A stretch of 64,000 nt of DNA from Teichococcus vastitatis (GCF_003604215.1 NZ_QXGS01000004.1:62001-126000); one strand, 5' to 3'; counted from the first letter of the stretch, positions 34,012 through 43,685 are shown. The notes: generated by a model from the letters alone, not told the origin. Made by a program: numbers and translations.

Positions 34012-36596
34012 ACAACCACCTCACCCAGATCCCCCTCCAGGGCGGCGTTGATCTGACCAATTGCGACCGCGAGCCGATCCACCTGCTGGGGGGCATCCAG
34101 CCGATCGGCTTCCTGGTCGCGGTGACTGCGGAATGGGTGGTGCGCCGCGCCTCGGCCAATGTCGCGGAGCATCTCGGGCTCGGCGTCGAGGCGCTGCTGG
34201 GCGAGCCGCTGAACGCGCGGCTGCGGCCGGAGGCGATGCATCAGATCGGCGGCCGGCTGCACCTGCTGCGCGGGCCCGACGCGGTGGAGCGCGTGTTCGG
34301 CGTGGTGCTGCAGGAGGGCGGCGCCGCCTACGACCTGGCGATCCACATGTCGGGCGAGCTGATCGTGGTCGAGGGCGAGCCGTCCGACCTGGAGGATGGG
34401 CTGGAAGCCGGCACCACGGTGCGCGGTATGATCGCGCGGCTGCACCAGGCGCAGGGATTCGACAACATCTGCCGTGAGGCGGTGCGGCAGATCCGCGGCC
34501 TCACCGGCTTCAGCCGCGTGATGCTGTACCGCTTCGACCAAGAGGGGCATGGGGAGGTGACCGCGGAATCCGCCGCCTCCTTCCAGGCTTCCTTTATGCA
34601 GCACCGCTTCCCGGCCTCCGACATCCCGCGCCAGGCGCGCGTGCTGTATGAGCGCAACCTGCTGCGCCTGATCGCCGATACCGAGCAGCAGTCGGTGCCG
34701 GTGCTGCCGCTGCTGGACAACCGGCAACAGCCGCTCGACCTGTCGCTCTCGGTGCTGCGCTCGGTGTCGCCGATCCACATCGAGTATCTGCGCAACATGG
34801 GCGTGCGCGCCTCCATGTCGATCTCGGTGCTGCGCAGGGGCCGGCTCTGGGGATTGATCGCCTGCCACCACAACGAGCCGCTGCGCGTGCCCTTCGAGCG
34901 CCGCACCGCCGCCGAGCTGTTCGGCCAGATCTTCTCCCTGCTGCTGGAATCCCGCGAGCGGGAGCTGGAGCAGGCCCGCGACGCCGAGGCCAACCGCGTG
35001 CACCAGCGCCTGATGGCGGCGCTTGGCGCCATGCGCCCCGGCAGCCGTTCGCTGACCGAGTTCCTGGAGATGCTGGCGGAGGTGATCCCCTGCGACGGCG
35101 TCGGGCTGTGGAGCAAGAGCGGCACCGCGCTGCGGGGCCACGCCCCGAGTGCCGAGGAGTTCGCCGGCATCATCCGCTACCTGAACCGCGCCGCCTCCGG
35201 CCGGATCTATGCCACCCATGTCCTGCCGGAGATGTATCCGGAGGCGGCCGACTTCACCGACCGGGCGGCCGGCGTGCTGGCCATTCCGCTGTCGCGCGCG
35301 CCGCGGGACTACCTGGTGTTCTTCCGCCGGGCGGTGACGCATTCGGTGATCTGGGCGGGCGATCCCAACAAGCCGGTGACGGTGGGCCCGAACGGCGCGC
35401 GGCTGACGCCGCGCAAGAGTTTCGCCGCCTGGCAGCAGACGGTGGAAGGGCAGAGCCGCTCCTGGACCGAGAGCGACCTGCTGATGGCCGAGCGGCTGCG
35501 CGTGACCCTGCTCGAGGTCGTGCTGCAGCTGACCGACATGGCCGAGCGCGAGCGCCGCGTGTCGCAGGAGCGGCAGGAGATCCTGATCGCCGAGCTGAAC
35601 CACCGCGTGCGCAACATCCTGGGGCTGATCCGCGGCCTGGTGACGCAGAGCCGCGGCCATGCTGTCACGGTGGTGGAGTTCGCCGACATGGTGGGCGGGC
35701 GCATTCAGGCGCTGGCCCGCGCGCATGACCAGATCACCACCGATCGCTGGCAGCCGGCGCCGCTGCGCGAATTGGTGATGGCGGAGGCCGCGGCCTATCT
35801 GAACGGCAAGCAGGACCGGCTGATCCTGTCAGGCCCGCCGGTGCTGCTGGAACCCAACGCCTTCACCACCATGGCGCTGGTGATCCACGAGCTGATGACG
35901 AACGCCGCCAAATACGGCGCCCTGTGCGACGCGCGCGGCCGGGTGCAGCTGCGCTGGGCCTTCACGCCGGAGGATGCGCTGGAGATCCACTGGACCGAGG
36001 AGAACGGCCCTCCGGTCAAGCCGCCGATGCGCAAGGGCTTCGGCACCACCATCGTGGAACGCGCCCTGCCGCATGATCTCAACGGCGAGGCCGAGTTGCA
36101 TTACAACTTGGCCGGGCTGGAAGCGCGCTTCCTGCTGCCCGCCGAATGCGTGCGGCCGGGCAGCGCCGCTCCGGCCGAGCTGGCGCGGTCGGACTCGGCG
36201 TCGGCGGTCGTGGTGCCGCGGGCCGAAAGCTTCAGCCTGTCCGGACGGGTGATGCTGGTGGAAGACAACCTGCTGATCGCCATGGACGCCGAGGACCAGC
36301 TGCGCCACATGGGGGCCGAGGCGGTGGATGTCGCCAGCTCGGTGCAGGCGGCGCTGCGTCTGCTGGACCATGCGCCGCCGCTCATTGCCCTGCTGGACGT
36401 CAACCTCGGCCGCGAGAACAGCTTCCCGGTGGCCGACGCGCTACAGGCGCGCGGCGTGCCATTCATCTTCGCCACGGGCTATGGCGAGACCAGCGCCTTT
36501 CCCGAGCGTTTCCGCGGCGCCGAGGTCATCAGCAAGCCCTACACGGCGGCCGAGATGCGCCGCGCGCTGCAGAAGCGGCTCGGCGCCTCCGGCTGA
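34008..36596 (+). CDS. bphP: Bacteriophytochrome: PAS-GAF-PHY sensor, HWE histidine kinase and receiver domain
   Basis: An 862-residue red/far-red photoreceptor. Residues 15-120 form the PAS domain with Cys19 (TNC), the expected biliverdin attachment site. The GAF domain (about 145-315) has FPASDIPRQARVL and the CHHNEP chromophore-pocket His. The PHY domain (about 345-500) has the tongue motif PRKSF at 468-472. The kinase is of the HWE class: His532 in AELNHRVRN, the IHELMTNAAKYGAL N-box and IHWTEENGP. A C-terminal receiver (about 747-860) has acidic EDN, Asp797 in LLDVN and the Lys of ISKPY. Kinase and receiver in one chain, with no separate response regulator gene in this window. Confidence 0.95.
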   Translation: MNNHLTQIPLQGGVDLTNCDREPIHLLGGIQPIGFLVAVTAEWVVRRASANVAEHLGLGVEALLGEPLNARLRPEAMHQIGGRLHLLRGPDAVERVFGVVLQEGGAAYDLAIHMSGELIVVEGEPSDLEDGLEAGTTVRGMIARLHQAQGFDNICREAVRQIRGLTGFSRVMLYRFDQEGHGEVTAESAASFQASFMQHRFPASDIPRQARVLYERNLLRLIADTEQQSVPVLPLLDNRQQPLDLSLSVLRSVSPIHIEYLRNMGVRASMSISVLRRGRLWGLIACHHNEPLRVPFERRTAAELFGQIFSLLLESRERELEQARDAEANRVHQRLMAALGAMRPGSRSLTEFLEMLAEVIPCDGVGLWSKSGTALRGHAPSAEEFAGIIRYLNRAASGRIYATHVLPEMYPEAADFTDRAAGVLAIPLSRAPRDYLVFFRRAVTHSVIWAGDPNKPVTVGPNGARLTPRKSFAAWQQTVEGQSRSWTESDLLMAERLRVTLLEVVLQLTDMAERERRVSQERQEILIAELNHRVRNILGLIRGLVTQSRGHAVTVVEFADMVGGRIQALARAHDQITTDRWQPAPLRELVMAEAAAYLNGKQDRLILSGPPVLLEPNAFTTMALVIHELMTNAAKYGALCDARGRVQLRWAFTPEDALEIHWTEENGPPVKPPMRKGFGTTIVERALPHDLNGEAELHYNLAGLEARFLLPAECVRPGSAAPAELARSDSASAVVVPRAESFSLSGRVMLVEDNLLIAMDAEDQLRHMGAEAVDVASSVQAALRLLDHAPPLIALLDVNLGRENSFPVADALQARGVPFIFATGYGETSAFPERFRGAEVISKPYTAAEMRRALQKRLGASG

Positions 36597-36602
36597 GGCG
36601 GA

Positions 36603-36626
36603 ACGGGCGCGGCATTCCGCGCCCGT
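36603..36626. terminator. Perfect 10-bp hairpin between convergent bphP and purD
   Basis: ACGGGCGCGG (36603-36612) and CCGCGCCCGT (36617-36626) pair fully with a CATT loop. It lies six bases past the phytochrome stop and 28 bases past the purD stop on the other strand. There is no T-run; it is judged a bidirectional terminator by position. Confidence 0.55.
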
Positions 36627-36653
36627 CCCCGCGCCCGCCAGGTGATCTGCGCG

Positions 36654-37922
36654 TCACAGCGCCCTCCAGCCGATGTCGCGGCGGCAGAAGCCGTCCGGCC
36701 AGCGCACCGCGTCCACCGCCCTGTAGGCGGCATCGCGCGCGGCCTGCAGCGTTTCGCCGCTGGCGGCGACGCCGAGCACGCGGCCGCCGGCGGCCACCAG
36801 GGCGCCGTTTTCGCCGCGCGCCGTGCCGGCCTGGAACAGCTGCGCCGCCGGCACCTGTGCCGCCTGCTCCAACCCCTCGATCACGCTGCCCTTGCGATAG
36901 GCGCCGGGATAGCCCCGCGCCGCCATCACCACCACCATGGCGGCCTCGGGCGACCAGCGCAGCTCAGCCTGTTGCAGCGTGCCGTCGCAGGCGGCACGCA
37001 GGGCGGCCAGCAGGTCGGAGCGCAGCCGCAGCATCAACACCTGGCATTCCGGGTCGCCGAAGCGGACGTTGAACTCGATCAGCTTCGGCCCCTGTTCCGT
37101 CAGCATCAGCCCGGCGAACAGCACGCCGCGGAACGGGGTGCCGCGCCGCGCCATCTCGGCCAGGGTCGGTCGGATGATGCGTTCCATCACCTGCGCCTCA
37201 ATGTCCCGCGTGAAGGCGGGCGGCGGGGAATAGGCGCCCATGCCGCCGGTGTTGGGGCCGGTGTCGCCGTCGCCCACCCGCTTGTGGTCCTGCGCCGCCA
37301 CCATCGGCAATGCCACCTCTCCGTCGCACAGCGCGAAGAAGGACACTTCCTGGCCGATCAGGCATTCCTCGATCAGCACCGTGGCGCCGGCGGCGCCGTG
37401 CACCCGGTTCTCCATGATGGCGCCGATGGCGTTCTCGGCCTCTTCCACCGTTTCGGCCACCACCACGCCCTTGCCGGCGGCCAGGCCATCGGCCTTGACC
37501 ACGATCGGCGCGCCCTTCTGCCGCACATAGGCGCGCGCGGCGGCCGGGTCGGTGAACTGGGCCCATTCGGCACCGGGCACGCCGGCGGCGGTCGCCACCT
37601 CGCGGGTGAAGGCCTTGCTGCCTTCCAGCTTCGCCGCCGCGGCCGAGGGGCCGAAGCAGCGCAGCCCCGCCGCGGCGCAGGCATCGGCCAGGCCCAGCGT
37701 CAGCGGCGCTTCCGGCCCCGCCACCACCAGATCCACCGCCTGCCGCTGGGCGAAGGCCACCAGCGCGTCCACGTCCTCGGCGCCGATGTCGACGCATTCG
37801 GCGAGGGCGGCGATGCCGGGGTTGCCGGGGGCGCACCAGAGCTTGCTCAGCAGCGGAGAACCGGACAGCGCCCAGGCCAGCGCATGCTCGCGGCCGCCGC
37901 CGCCCACCAGGAGAACCTTCAT
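36654..37922 (-). CDS. purD: Phosphoribosylamine--glycine ligase
   Basis: Cytosolic ATP-grasp enzyme (422 residues), the second step of purine synthesis. The N-terminal [16 protein letters not shown], the [10 protein letters not shown] segment, [13 protein letters not shown] in the ATP-grasp domain, [18 protein letters not shown] and [10 protein letters not shown] are all characteristic. The start at MKVLLVGG fits the family; 13 extra codons upstream do not. It is a single gene between convergent bphP and a divergent glutathione transferase. Confidence 0.96.
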   Translation of the reverse strand: MKVLLVGGGGREHALAWALSGSPLLSKLWCAPGNPGIAALAECVDIGAEDVDALVAFAQRQAVDLVVAGPEAPLTLGLADACAAAGLRCFGPSAAAAKLEGSKAFTREVATAAGVPGAEWAQFTDPAAARAYVRQKGAPIVVKADGLAAGKGVVVAETVEEAENAIGAIMENRVHGAAGATVLIEECLIGQEVSFFALCDGEVALPMVAAQDHKRVGDGDTGPNTGGMGAYSPPPAFTRDIEAQVMERIIRPTLAEMARRGTPFRGVLFAGLMLTEQGPKLIEFNVRFGDPECQVLMLRLRSDLLAALRAACDGTLQQAELRWSPEAAMVVVMAARGYPGAYRKGSVIEGLEQAAQVPAAQLFQAGTARGENGALVAAGGRVLGVAASGETLQAARDAAYRAVDAVRWPDGFCRRDIGWRAL

Positions 37923-38057
37923 TGCGCACCCCACCCGTTGCAATGGGCGCCGCGCTAGCATGGCGCGGCGGCCGCGTCAGCCTGTTCCGGCTTCGCACAC
38001 CTGCATCGCCGCACTAGGATCGGGCCGCCGGCGAACCGCCCCGGCAGGAGACAGGCG

Positions 38058-38690
38058 ATGAACCAGGATCTCGTCTTCTACACCAACCCCATGTCGCGCG
38101 GCCGCATCGTGCGCTGGATGCTGGAGGAACTCGGCGTCCCGTACCGCACGGAGGTGGTTGGCTACGGCCCGCCGATGAAGGCGCCGTCCTTCCGGGCACT
38201 GAACCCGATGGGCAAGGTGCCACTGATCCGGCACGGTGCCGCCGTGGTCAGCGAATGCGGCGCCATCTGCGCCTACCTGGCCGATGCCTTTCCCGAGGCC
38301 GGGCTGGCGCCGCCGGCGGGCGATCCGGCACGCGCCGCCTATTACCGCTGGCTGTTCTTCGGCGCCGGGCCGGTGGAAGCGGCAGTGGGCGATGCCATGA
38401 TGAAGGTGCAACCGAGTCCCGAGCAGCGCGGCATGGTGGGCTATGGCTGCATGGCCGACGTGATGGAGATGCTGGAATACGCCGTTCAGGATGGCGGCTT
38501 CCTGGCCGGGGAGCGGTTCAGCGCCGCCGACGTGTATCTCGGCTCCCAGATCGGCTGGGGCATGCAGTTCGGCACGCTGGAGAAACGCCCGGCGCTGGAG
38601 CGTTACTGGGCGAAGCTGGAAGCCCGGCCGGCGGCGCAGCGGGCGCGGGCCATCGACGAGGCCCTGATGCCGCCGCAGCCGGCCGCCTGA
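38058..38690 (+). CDS. Glutathione S-transferase family protein
   Basis: A 210-residue two-domain GST. The thioredoxin-like N-terminal domain begins [21 protein letters not shown], with a Ser in the usual active-site place, and has the cis-Pro loop NPMGKVPLI and [12 protein letters not shown], which bind glutathione. The C-terminal helical domain contains [14 protein letters not shown]. It is probably a detoxification or stress enzyme; its substrate is unknown. It is followed by a strong hairpin. Confidence 0.9.
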   Translation: MNQDLVFYTNPMSRGRIVRWMLEELGVPYRTEVVGYGPPMKAPSFRALNPMGKVPLIRHGAAVVSECGAICAYLADAFPEAGLAPPAGDPARAAYYRWLFFGAGPVEAAVGDAMMKVQPSPEQRGMVGYGCMADVMEMLEYAVQDGGFLAGERFSAADVYLGSQIGWGMQFGTLEKRPALERYWAKLEARPAAQRARAIDEALMPPQPAA

Positions 38691-38693
38691 CCC

Positions 38694-38725
38694 GCAGGGG
38701 CGGCTGGCCGCGGCCCCGCCCCTGC
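38694..38725 (+). terminator. Perfect 10-bp hairpin between gst and xseA
   Basis: GCAGGGGCGG (38694-38703) and CCGCCCCTGC (38716-38725) pair completely, and the 12-base loop is itself partly self-complementary (GGCCGCGGCC). It begins three bases after the gst stop and ends 17 bases before the xseA ATG, so it could terminate gst transcripts or modulate xseA. No T-run follows. Confidence 0.55.
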
Positions 38726-38742
38726 CCCATAATGGGTGCGGC

Positions 38743-40305
38743 ATGGATCACGACCTTCCCGAAGCCGGCGCCGCGCCGCGCTCCAACGCCCCCGAATTCA
38801 CCGTCTCGGAGATCAGCGGCGCCATCAAGCGCACGCTGGAAGGCACGTTCGGCCGGGTCCGCATCCGCGGCGAGATCACCGAGCTGAAGGCCTATCCGTC
38901 CGGCCACATCTATCTGGCGCTGAAGGATGAGGGAGCAAAGATCCGGGCCATCATCTGGCGCTTCGCCGTGCCGCGCCTGTCGCTGCGGCCCGAGAACGGC
39001 ATGGAGGTGATCGCCACCGGCAAGGTGTCCTCCTATGGCGAACGCTCCGACTACCAGCTGATCATCGACCGTATCGAGTTCGCCGGAGAGGGCGCGCTGC
39101 TGGCGCGCATCGAGGCGCTGCGCAAGAAGCTGGGCGCCGAGGGGCTGTTCGACGAGGCCGCCAAGAAGCCGCTGCCGCTGCTGCCGCGCGTGGTTGGCGT
39201 GGTGTCGTCCGAGAAAGGCGCGGTGATCCAGGACATCCGCACCACGGTGGCGCGCCGCTTTCCGCGCTACCTGATCCTGTGGCCCGTGCCGGTACAGGGC
39301 CAGGGCGCCGCCGAGCGCATCGCCGAGGCAATCCGCGGCTTTTCCCGCCTCAGGCCGGGCGGCGCCGTGCCGCGGCCGGACGTGCTGATCGTGGCGCGCG
39401 GGGGCGGCAGCCTCGAGGACCTGATGGCCTTCAACGAGGAGGTGGTGATCCGCGCCGTGGCGGATTGCCCGATCCCGGTGATCTCGGCCGTGGGCCATGA
39501 GACGGATACCACGCTGATCGATTTCGTCGCCGACCGCCGGGCACCGACGCCCACCGCCGCCGCCGAGCTGGCGGTGCCCTCCCGCGCCGATCTGCTGGCG
39601 GCGATCGCGCAGACCGCGGCGCGGCTGGTGCAGTGTGGCCAGGGCTCGCTGGACCGTGCCCGGCTGCGGCTGTCGCGCATCGAGGCGCGGATCCCGGACC
39701 TGCCCGGCTTAGTCGGCGCCGCCCGCCAGCGCCTGGACGACCGGGCCGAGCGGCTGGCCCTCGCCCCCTCGGCGCTGATCGCCCGCAAGCGCGGCGCGCT
39801 GGATGCGGTGGGCCACCGGCTGCCGCATCCGCGCGAAACGCTGGCGCGGCACCGCCACCGGCTCGGCCTGCTGCAACACCGCGCGGCCGCCGGCCTGCAG
39901 CGGCTGGCCGCGCAGGCGCATGCCCGCCTGGCGCGGGTTCCCGGCGCCGGCGCCGCCCTGGCCCGGCTGCTGGAGCGGCGCCACACCGCGCTGCACCGCC
40001 TGCCCGACCCGGCTCCGCGCATCGCCGCCCGGCTGCGCGAGAACCGGCTGCGGCTGGATGGGCTGTCGGCGCGGCTGGAAGGCGCTTCCTACCAGGGGGT
40101 GCTGGCCCGCGGCTTCGCCCTGCTGCGCGACGCCGATGGCGAGCCGCTGACCAGCGCCACCGCGATCACCCCCGGCCTGCGGCTCACCGCCACGCTGCGG
40201 GATGGCAGCCGCGATCTGGTGGCCGAGGGCGAGGCATCCCCCCGCACCGCCCGCCGCCGTGCCGAGCCGCCTCCGGCCGGGCCGGAACAGGGCTCCCTGC
40301 TGTGA
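38743..40305 (+). CDS. xseA: Exodeoxyribonuclease VII large subunit
   Basis: A 520-residue large subunit of exonuclease VII, which with XseB degrades single-stranded DNA. The N-terminal OB-fold (about 15-110: VRIRGEITELKAYPSGHIYL) is followed by the catalytic domain with GVVSSEKGAVIQDI, LIVARGGGSLEDLMAFN and AVGHETDTTLIDFVADRRAPTP in family order. The C-terminal coiled region is long and Arg/Leu-rich. No clear Shine-Dalgarno precedes the ATG. The small subunit gene is not in the window. Confidence 0.95.
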   Translation: MDHDLPEAGAAPRSNAPEFTVSEISGAIKRTLEGTFGRVRIRGEITELKAYPSGHIYLALKDEGAKIRAIIWRFAVPRLSLRPENGMEVIATGKVSSYGERSDYQLIIDRIEFAGEGALLARIEALRKKLGAEGLFDEAAKKPLPLLPRVVGVVSSEKGAVIQDIRTTVARRFPRYLILWPVPVQGQGAAERIAEAIRGFSRLRPGGAVPRPDVLIVARGGGSLEDLMAFNEEVVIRAVADCPIPVISAVGHETDTTLIDFVADRRAPTPTAAAELAVPSRADLLAAIAQTAARLVQCGQGSLDRARLRLSRIEARIPDLPGLVGAARQRLDDRAERLALAPSALIARKRGALDAVGHRLPHPRETLARHRHRLGLLQHRAAAGLQRLAAQAHARLARVPGAGAALARLLERRHTALHRLPDPAPRIAARLRENRLRLDGLSARLEGASYQGVLARGFALLRDADGEPLTSATAITPGLRLTATLRDGSRDLVAEGEASPRTARRRAEPPPAGPEQGSLL

Positions 40306-40325
40306 ACCGCCAGGATCATCTTCGC

Positions 40326-41186
40326 ATGCGCCACCTGACCCGCCGCACCGCGCTGGCCCTGCCATGGGGCCTGCTCGCCGCCTGTGCCGGGCGCGATCCG
40401 GTGACCGCCGCCACCGCCGCGGGGCCGCTGCTGGAAGTGGCGCCGGCCGCCGCCGGTCGCGGCTTCAGCCAGGGCGGCCTCGCGCTGGGCCGCGTGCCGC
40501 CCGGCAGCCGCGTCTCGCTTGATGGGCGCGCGGTGCGGGTCGGGCCGGACGGCCGCTTCGCCATCGGCTTCGCGCGGGAAGCGGAGGGCGATGCGCGGCT
40601 CGCCGTTGCCGCGCCGGACGGACGTTCCGAGATCCGTTCCCTGTCGGTGCTGAAGCGGGACTGGCAGGTGCAGCGGATCAACGGACTGCCCCAGGCCATG
40701 GTCAGCCCCGATGCCCGGCAGCTGGCCCGCATCGGCCGCGAGCGTGCCAAGCTGGCGGAGATCCGCAAGCTGGACAGCGAGCTGCCGCATTTCGCCGAAG
40801 GCTTCGTTTGGCCGGCGCAGGGCCGCATCTCCGGCGTGTTCGGCAGCCAGCGCATCCTCAACGGCGAGCCCCGCGCCCCGCATCTGGGCCTCGACATCGC
40901 CGCCCCCACCGGCACCCCGGTGACGCCGATGGGGGCCGGCCGGGTGGTGCTGGCGGAGGATCTCTACTTCACTGGCCAGACAGTGCTGGTGGATCACGGC
41001 CATGGCGTGGTGAGCCTGTACGCGCACCTGTCGCGGATGGACGTCCGCACGGGGGAGATGCTGGCGCGCGGCCAGGCGCTGGGCGCCATCGGCGCCACCG
41101 GCCGGGCAACGGGTCCCCACCTGCATCTGGGACTCCACTGGCTGACCACCGCGCTCGATCCGCAAGCCGTGCTGCCGGCTGCCTGA
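40326..41186 (+). CDS. M23 family metallopeptidase, lipoprotein
   Basis: A 286-residue peptidoglycan endopeptidase-like lipoprotein. The signal ends in a lipobox (LLAACAG). The middle has a domain that caps M23 enzymes in alphaproteobacteria (VPPGSRVSLDGRAVRVG). The LytM domain keeps all metal ligands: HLGLDIAAP (His-x3-Asp) and HLHLGL, with a DHGHGVVSLYAHLS stretch, so it should be catalytically active. A GTG at 40302, overlapping the xseA stop, would add eight residues and is a possible start. Confidence 0.88.
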   Translation: MRHLTRRTALALPWGLLAACAGRDPVTAATAAGPLLEVAPAAAGRGFSQGGLALGRVPPGSRVSLDGRAVRVGPDGRFAIGFAREAEGDARLAVAAPDGRSEIRSLSVLKRDWQVQRINGLPQAMVSPDARQLARIGRERAKLAEIRKLDSELPHFAEGFVWPAQGRISGVFGSQRILNGEPRAPHLGLDIAAPTGTPVTPMGAGRVVLAEDLYFTGQTVLVDHGHGVVSLYAHLSRMDVRTGEMLARGQALGAIGATGRATGPHLHLGLHWLTTALDPQAVLPAA

Positions 41187-41285
41187 ACGCGGCGCACGTT
41201 CTGTTGTTTTACGCGCAGAACTCTTCGGGAAAATTCCGCATTTCGTTCATGATCCGGTAATCGGCGCCGACGCATAGCCACGCCC

Positions 41286-41519
41286 ATGCCGTATCTCGCC
41301 GCCCGCCCCGTTCCGTCCACCGAACCGCTCCCGGCGCTCGGCAGCTTCGACACGCCCGTGATCGCCTTGTTCGAGGGCCGGGAAGGCACGGCCTCCGCCC
41401 TGCTCCGTGCCGGGGTTCTTCATTGGCGGGAAGTCTCGCCCGGCGTGGTGGCGATGGCGCCCGCCATGGATCTGCGCCGACGCCTCTACGCCGCCGGCGC
41501 GCTGCTGGTGGTGGATTGA
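41286..41519 (+). CDS. Small protein of unknown function
   Basis: A 77-residue frame (LPALGSFDTPVIALFEGREG, then RAGVLHWREVSPGVVAMAPAM, then a Val/Ala-rich end) that keeps coding-like codon use with G or C in third position and closes 10 bases before the convergent acyltransferase stop. No known family was recognised, no signal peptide is obvious, and no strong ribosome binding site precedes the ATG, so it is a probable rather than certain gene. Confidence 0.5.
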   Translation: MPYLAARPVPSTEPLPALGSFDTPVIALFEGREGTASALLRAGVLHWREVSPGVVAMAPAMDLRRRLYAAGALLVVD

Positions 41520-41529
41520 GGAGCGCTCC

Positions 41530-42423
41530 TCAGCTCCGATAGGCGCTGCGCGGGAAGCGGCGGTGCATCCACAGCCATTCCTGCGGCCGGCGGCGCAGCC
41601 ACCCCTCGACGGCCTGGTTCATCATCAGGGTCAGCGACCGAACCTTGGCGGCATGGTCGTCGCCCTCCGGGGCCGGCAGCGGCTTCTCGATCACCAGCCG
41701 GAAGCGGCAGGGCCCGATCCGTTCACCATGGATCGGCACCACCGGGCAGCCGAAGCGCAGCGCCAGCTCGGCCGGTCCCGTGGCCGTCATGGCCGGATGG
41801 CCGAAGAAGGGCAGCTCCAGCCCGTCATTCATCTTCTGATCCACCAGAATGCCCATGCAATGCCCTGCCGCCAGGTGCTTCAACGCCAGTCGCGCGCCGC
41901 GGGAGCCCTTCGGAAACAGCGACAGCGTCATGCTGTTCTGCCGCAGCTCGCGCACCAGCAGGTCCACCAACGGGTTGTCCGGCGCGCGATAGAACGTCGC
42001 CACGGTGTGGCCGGTGCTGGCGGAGGGCCGCAACAGGATCTCCCAATTGGCCAGGTGCGCCGAGAAGAAGATGACCGGGCGGCCGGGTGGGGGAATGTGC
42101 TCGACGCCCTCCAGCTCCCAGCCGGGCCCCGCCTCGGTGCGCTGCAATTCCCGCAGGTGCGACAATTCCATCATGGTGCGGCCGAGGTTTTCCCAGGCGC
42201 CACGCAGCACCTCCTCCTGCCAATCCGCGGTGCTGTCCGGAAAGGCGATCTGCAGGTTGCGGCGGGCGATGTTCGACACGGGCAGCAGCGGCCCGATCCG
42301 CCGGCATACGCTTCCACCCAACGCCGAGGCACGCAGGATCCCGATCCGGCGGGACAGAGCCAGCAATCCGCGCACCAGCGCGGCCTCGATCCGCCACCGC
42401 CACTGCCTGTTCTTCGCCGCCAA
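41530..42423 (-). CDS. Lipid A biosynthesis acyltransferase (LpxL/HtrB family)
   Basis: A 297-residue inner-membrane acyltransferase adding a secondary acyl chain to lipid A. The catalytic H-x4-E box is in FFSAHLANWE, followed by the family regions FYRAPDNPLVD, LKHLAAGHCMGILVDQKMNDGLELPFFG and the closing PQEWLWMHRRF. The first helix is amphipathic rather than strongly hydrophobic. It shows that the organism makes lipopolysaccharide with lauroyl or myristoyl-type chains. The start ATG at 42423 gives the family length. Confidence 0.92.
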   Translation of the reverse strand: MAAKNRQWRWRIEAALVRGLLALSRRIGILRASALGGSVCRRIGPLLPVSNIARRNLQIAFPDSTADWQEEVLRGAWENLGRTMMELSHLRELQRTEAGPGWELEGVEHIPPPGRPVIFFSAHLANWEILLRPSASTGHTVATFYRAPDNPLVDLLVRELRQNSMTLSLFPKGSRGARLALKHLAAGHCMGILVDQKMNDGLELPFFGHPAMTATGPAELALRFGCPVVPIHGERIGPCRFRLVIEKPLPAPEGDDHAAKVRSLTLMMNQAVEGWLRRRPQEWLWMHRRFPRSAYRS

Positions 42424-42638
42424 ACCGGTTTCCTTTCACTGCGGGCCGCGCCGTTCCGTCGATCGCCCATGCGCCTCGGATCGAGCCTGCGGGTTCTGCG
42501 GCATCCCGTCCGGTTTGGCCACCATCGCGGGCGGATGCGGAACTTCGTCCGGCTGTTCCGCGTTCCCCAGGAGCCTGGATTACGCTTCGTTAATGCCTAT
42601 ATGATGCGGTGATGATCGATATGCGGAGGAACCAACCC

Positions 42639-43634
42639 ATGCGTCGCAAGGCCAGCATCCTGGCCGCCCTGGCCACCTTTGCCCTGGTTCTCGGCCCTGC
42701 CCTGGCGGAAGCCCGGGTGGGCGGGCGCAGCAGCATGGGCAGCCGTGGCAGCCGCACCTTTGCCCCCCCTCCGGTCACCCGCACCGCGCCCGACGCGGCG
42801 CGGCCGATGGACCGCACCTTCCAGCAGCCGGCGCGTCCCGGTTCCGTGGCCCCCGGCATGGCGCCAGCGCAGGCGCGGGGCGGCATGTTCGGCGGCGGCT
42901 TCGGCGGCGCGCTGATGGGCGGCCTGATCGGCATGGGCATTGGCGGCCTGTTGTTCGGCCACGGGCTGTTCGGCGGCTTCGGTGGCATCGGCAGCATTCT
43001 CGGCCTGCTGCTGCAGGTCGTGCTGATCGTGTTCCTGGTGCGGATGGCGCTGCGCTTCTTCCGCAGCCGCCGGGCCGGAGCCGCCCAGGGCGGAAACGCC
43101 ATGAACCGCGGGATGCCGCGCCCGGCCATGGCCGGCGGCCCGAACCCCGATGCCATGCGGCGCGACCTGCATCCGAGCGGGGCGGCCCGTGCCGCTGCCG
43201 CGGGCGGCGGAATGGGCGCCGCGGCCGCCCCGGTGCAAGTCAACCCGTCCGATTTCCAGGCCTTCGAGGCGCTGCTGCGCGACGTCAATGCTGCCTGGTC
43301 GCGGCGTGACATGGCTGGACTCGGGCGCCTCGCGACGCCGGAAATGAACAGCTACTTTGCTCAGGACATGCGCGACCTTGATGCGCGCGGCTGGCGCAAC
43401 GAAGCGCGTGACCTGAAGCTGGAGCAAGGCGACCTGGCGGAGGCCTGGCGCGAAGGCAACACCGAATATGCCACGGTGGCGATGCGGTTCAGCCTCGTGG
43501 ACGTGACCTATGATGCCCAGGGCCGCGTGGTGGAAGGCGATGCGGAACGGCGCGAGACGGCGACCGAGCTGTGGACCTTCGCCCGCCAGCCTGCCGGCGC
43601 CTGGAAGCTGTCGGCGATTCAGCAGTCCCGCTAA
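42639..43634 (+). CDS. Tim44-like domain membrane protein
   Basis: A 331-residue protein with a signal sequence (ILAALATFALVLGPALAEA), a Gly/Met/Pro-rich linker, a hydrophobic Gly-rich region with two short helices (FGGALMGGLIGMGIGGLLF and a following VVLIVFLVRMAL) and a C-terminal Tim44-like domain (about residues 200-331) ending with ELWTFARQPAGAWKLSAIQ. Bacterial Tim44-like proteins are membrane-bound and their role is not settled. The ATG at 42639 follows GGAGGA by eight bases; upstream ATGs lack this spacing. A terminator follows. Confidence 0.85.
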   Translation: MRRKASILAALATFALVLGPALAEARVGGRSSMGSRGSRTFAPPPVTRTAPDAARPMDRTFQQPARPGSVAPGMAPAQARGGMFGGGFGGALMGGLIGMGIGGLLFGHGLFGGFGGIGSILGLLLQVVLIVFLVRMALRFFRSRRAGAAQGGNAMNRGMPRPAMAGGPNPDAMRRDLHPSGAARAAAAGGGMGAAAAPVQVNPSDFQAFEALLRDVNAAWSRRDMAGLGRLATPEMNSYFAQDMRDLDARGWRNEARDLKLEQGDLAEAWREGNTEYATVAMRFSLVDVTYDAQGRVVEGDAERRETATELWTFARQPAGAWKLSAIQQSR

Positions 43635-43656
43635 AGCCGATCAATGGACATCGAGG

Positions 43657-43685
43657 AGGGCGTCGCTTCGGCGGCGCCCTTTTTC
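43657..43685 (+). terminator. Rho-independent terminator after the Tim44-like gene
   Basis: AGGGCGTCGC and GCGGCGCCCT form a ten-pair stem (one G-T pair) closed by a TTCG tetraloop and followed by TTTTC. It begins 23 bases after the stop codon. Confidence 0.9.

Noticed and set aside
39633-40325. A long N-terminal extension of the M23 lipoprotein
   Set aside because: It is antisense-like and overlaps xseA in another frame; the signal peptide begins at 40326 (or 40302).
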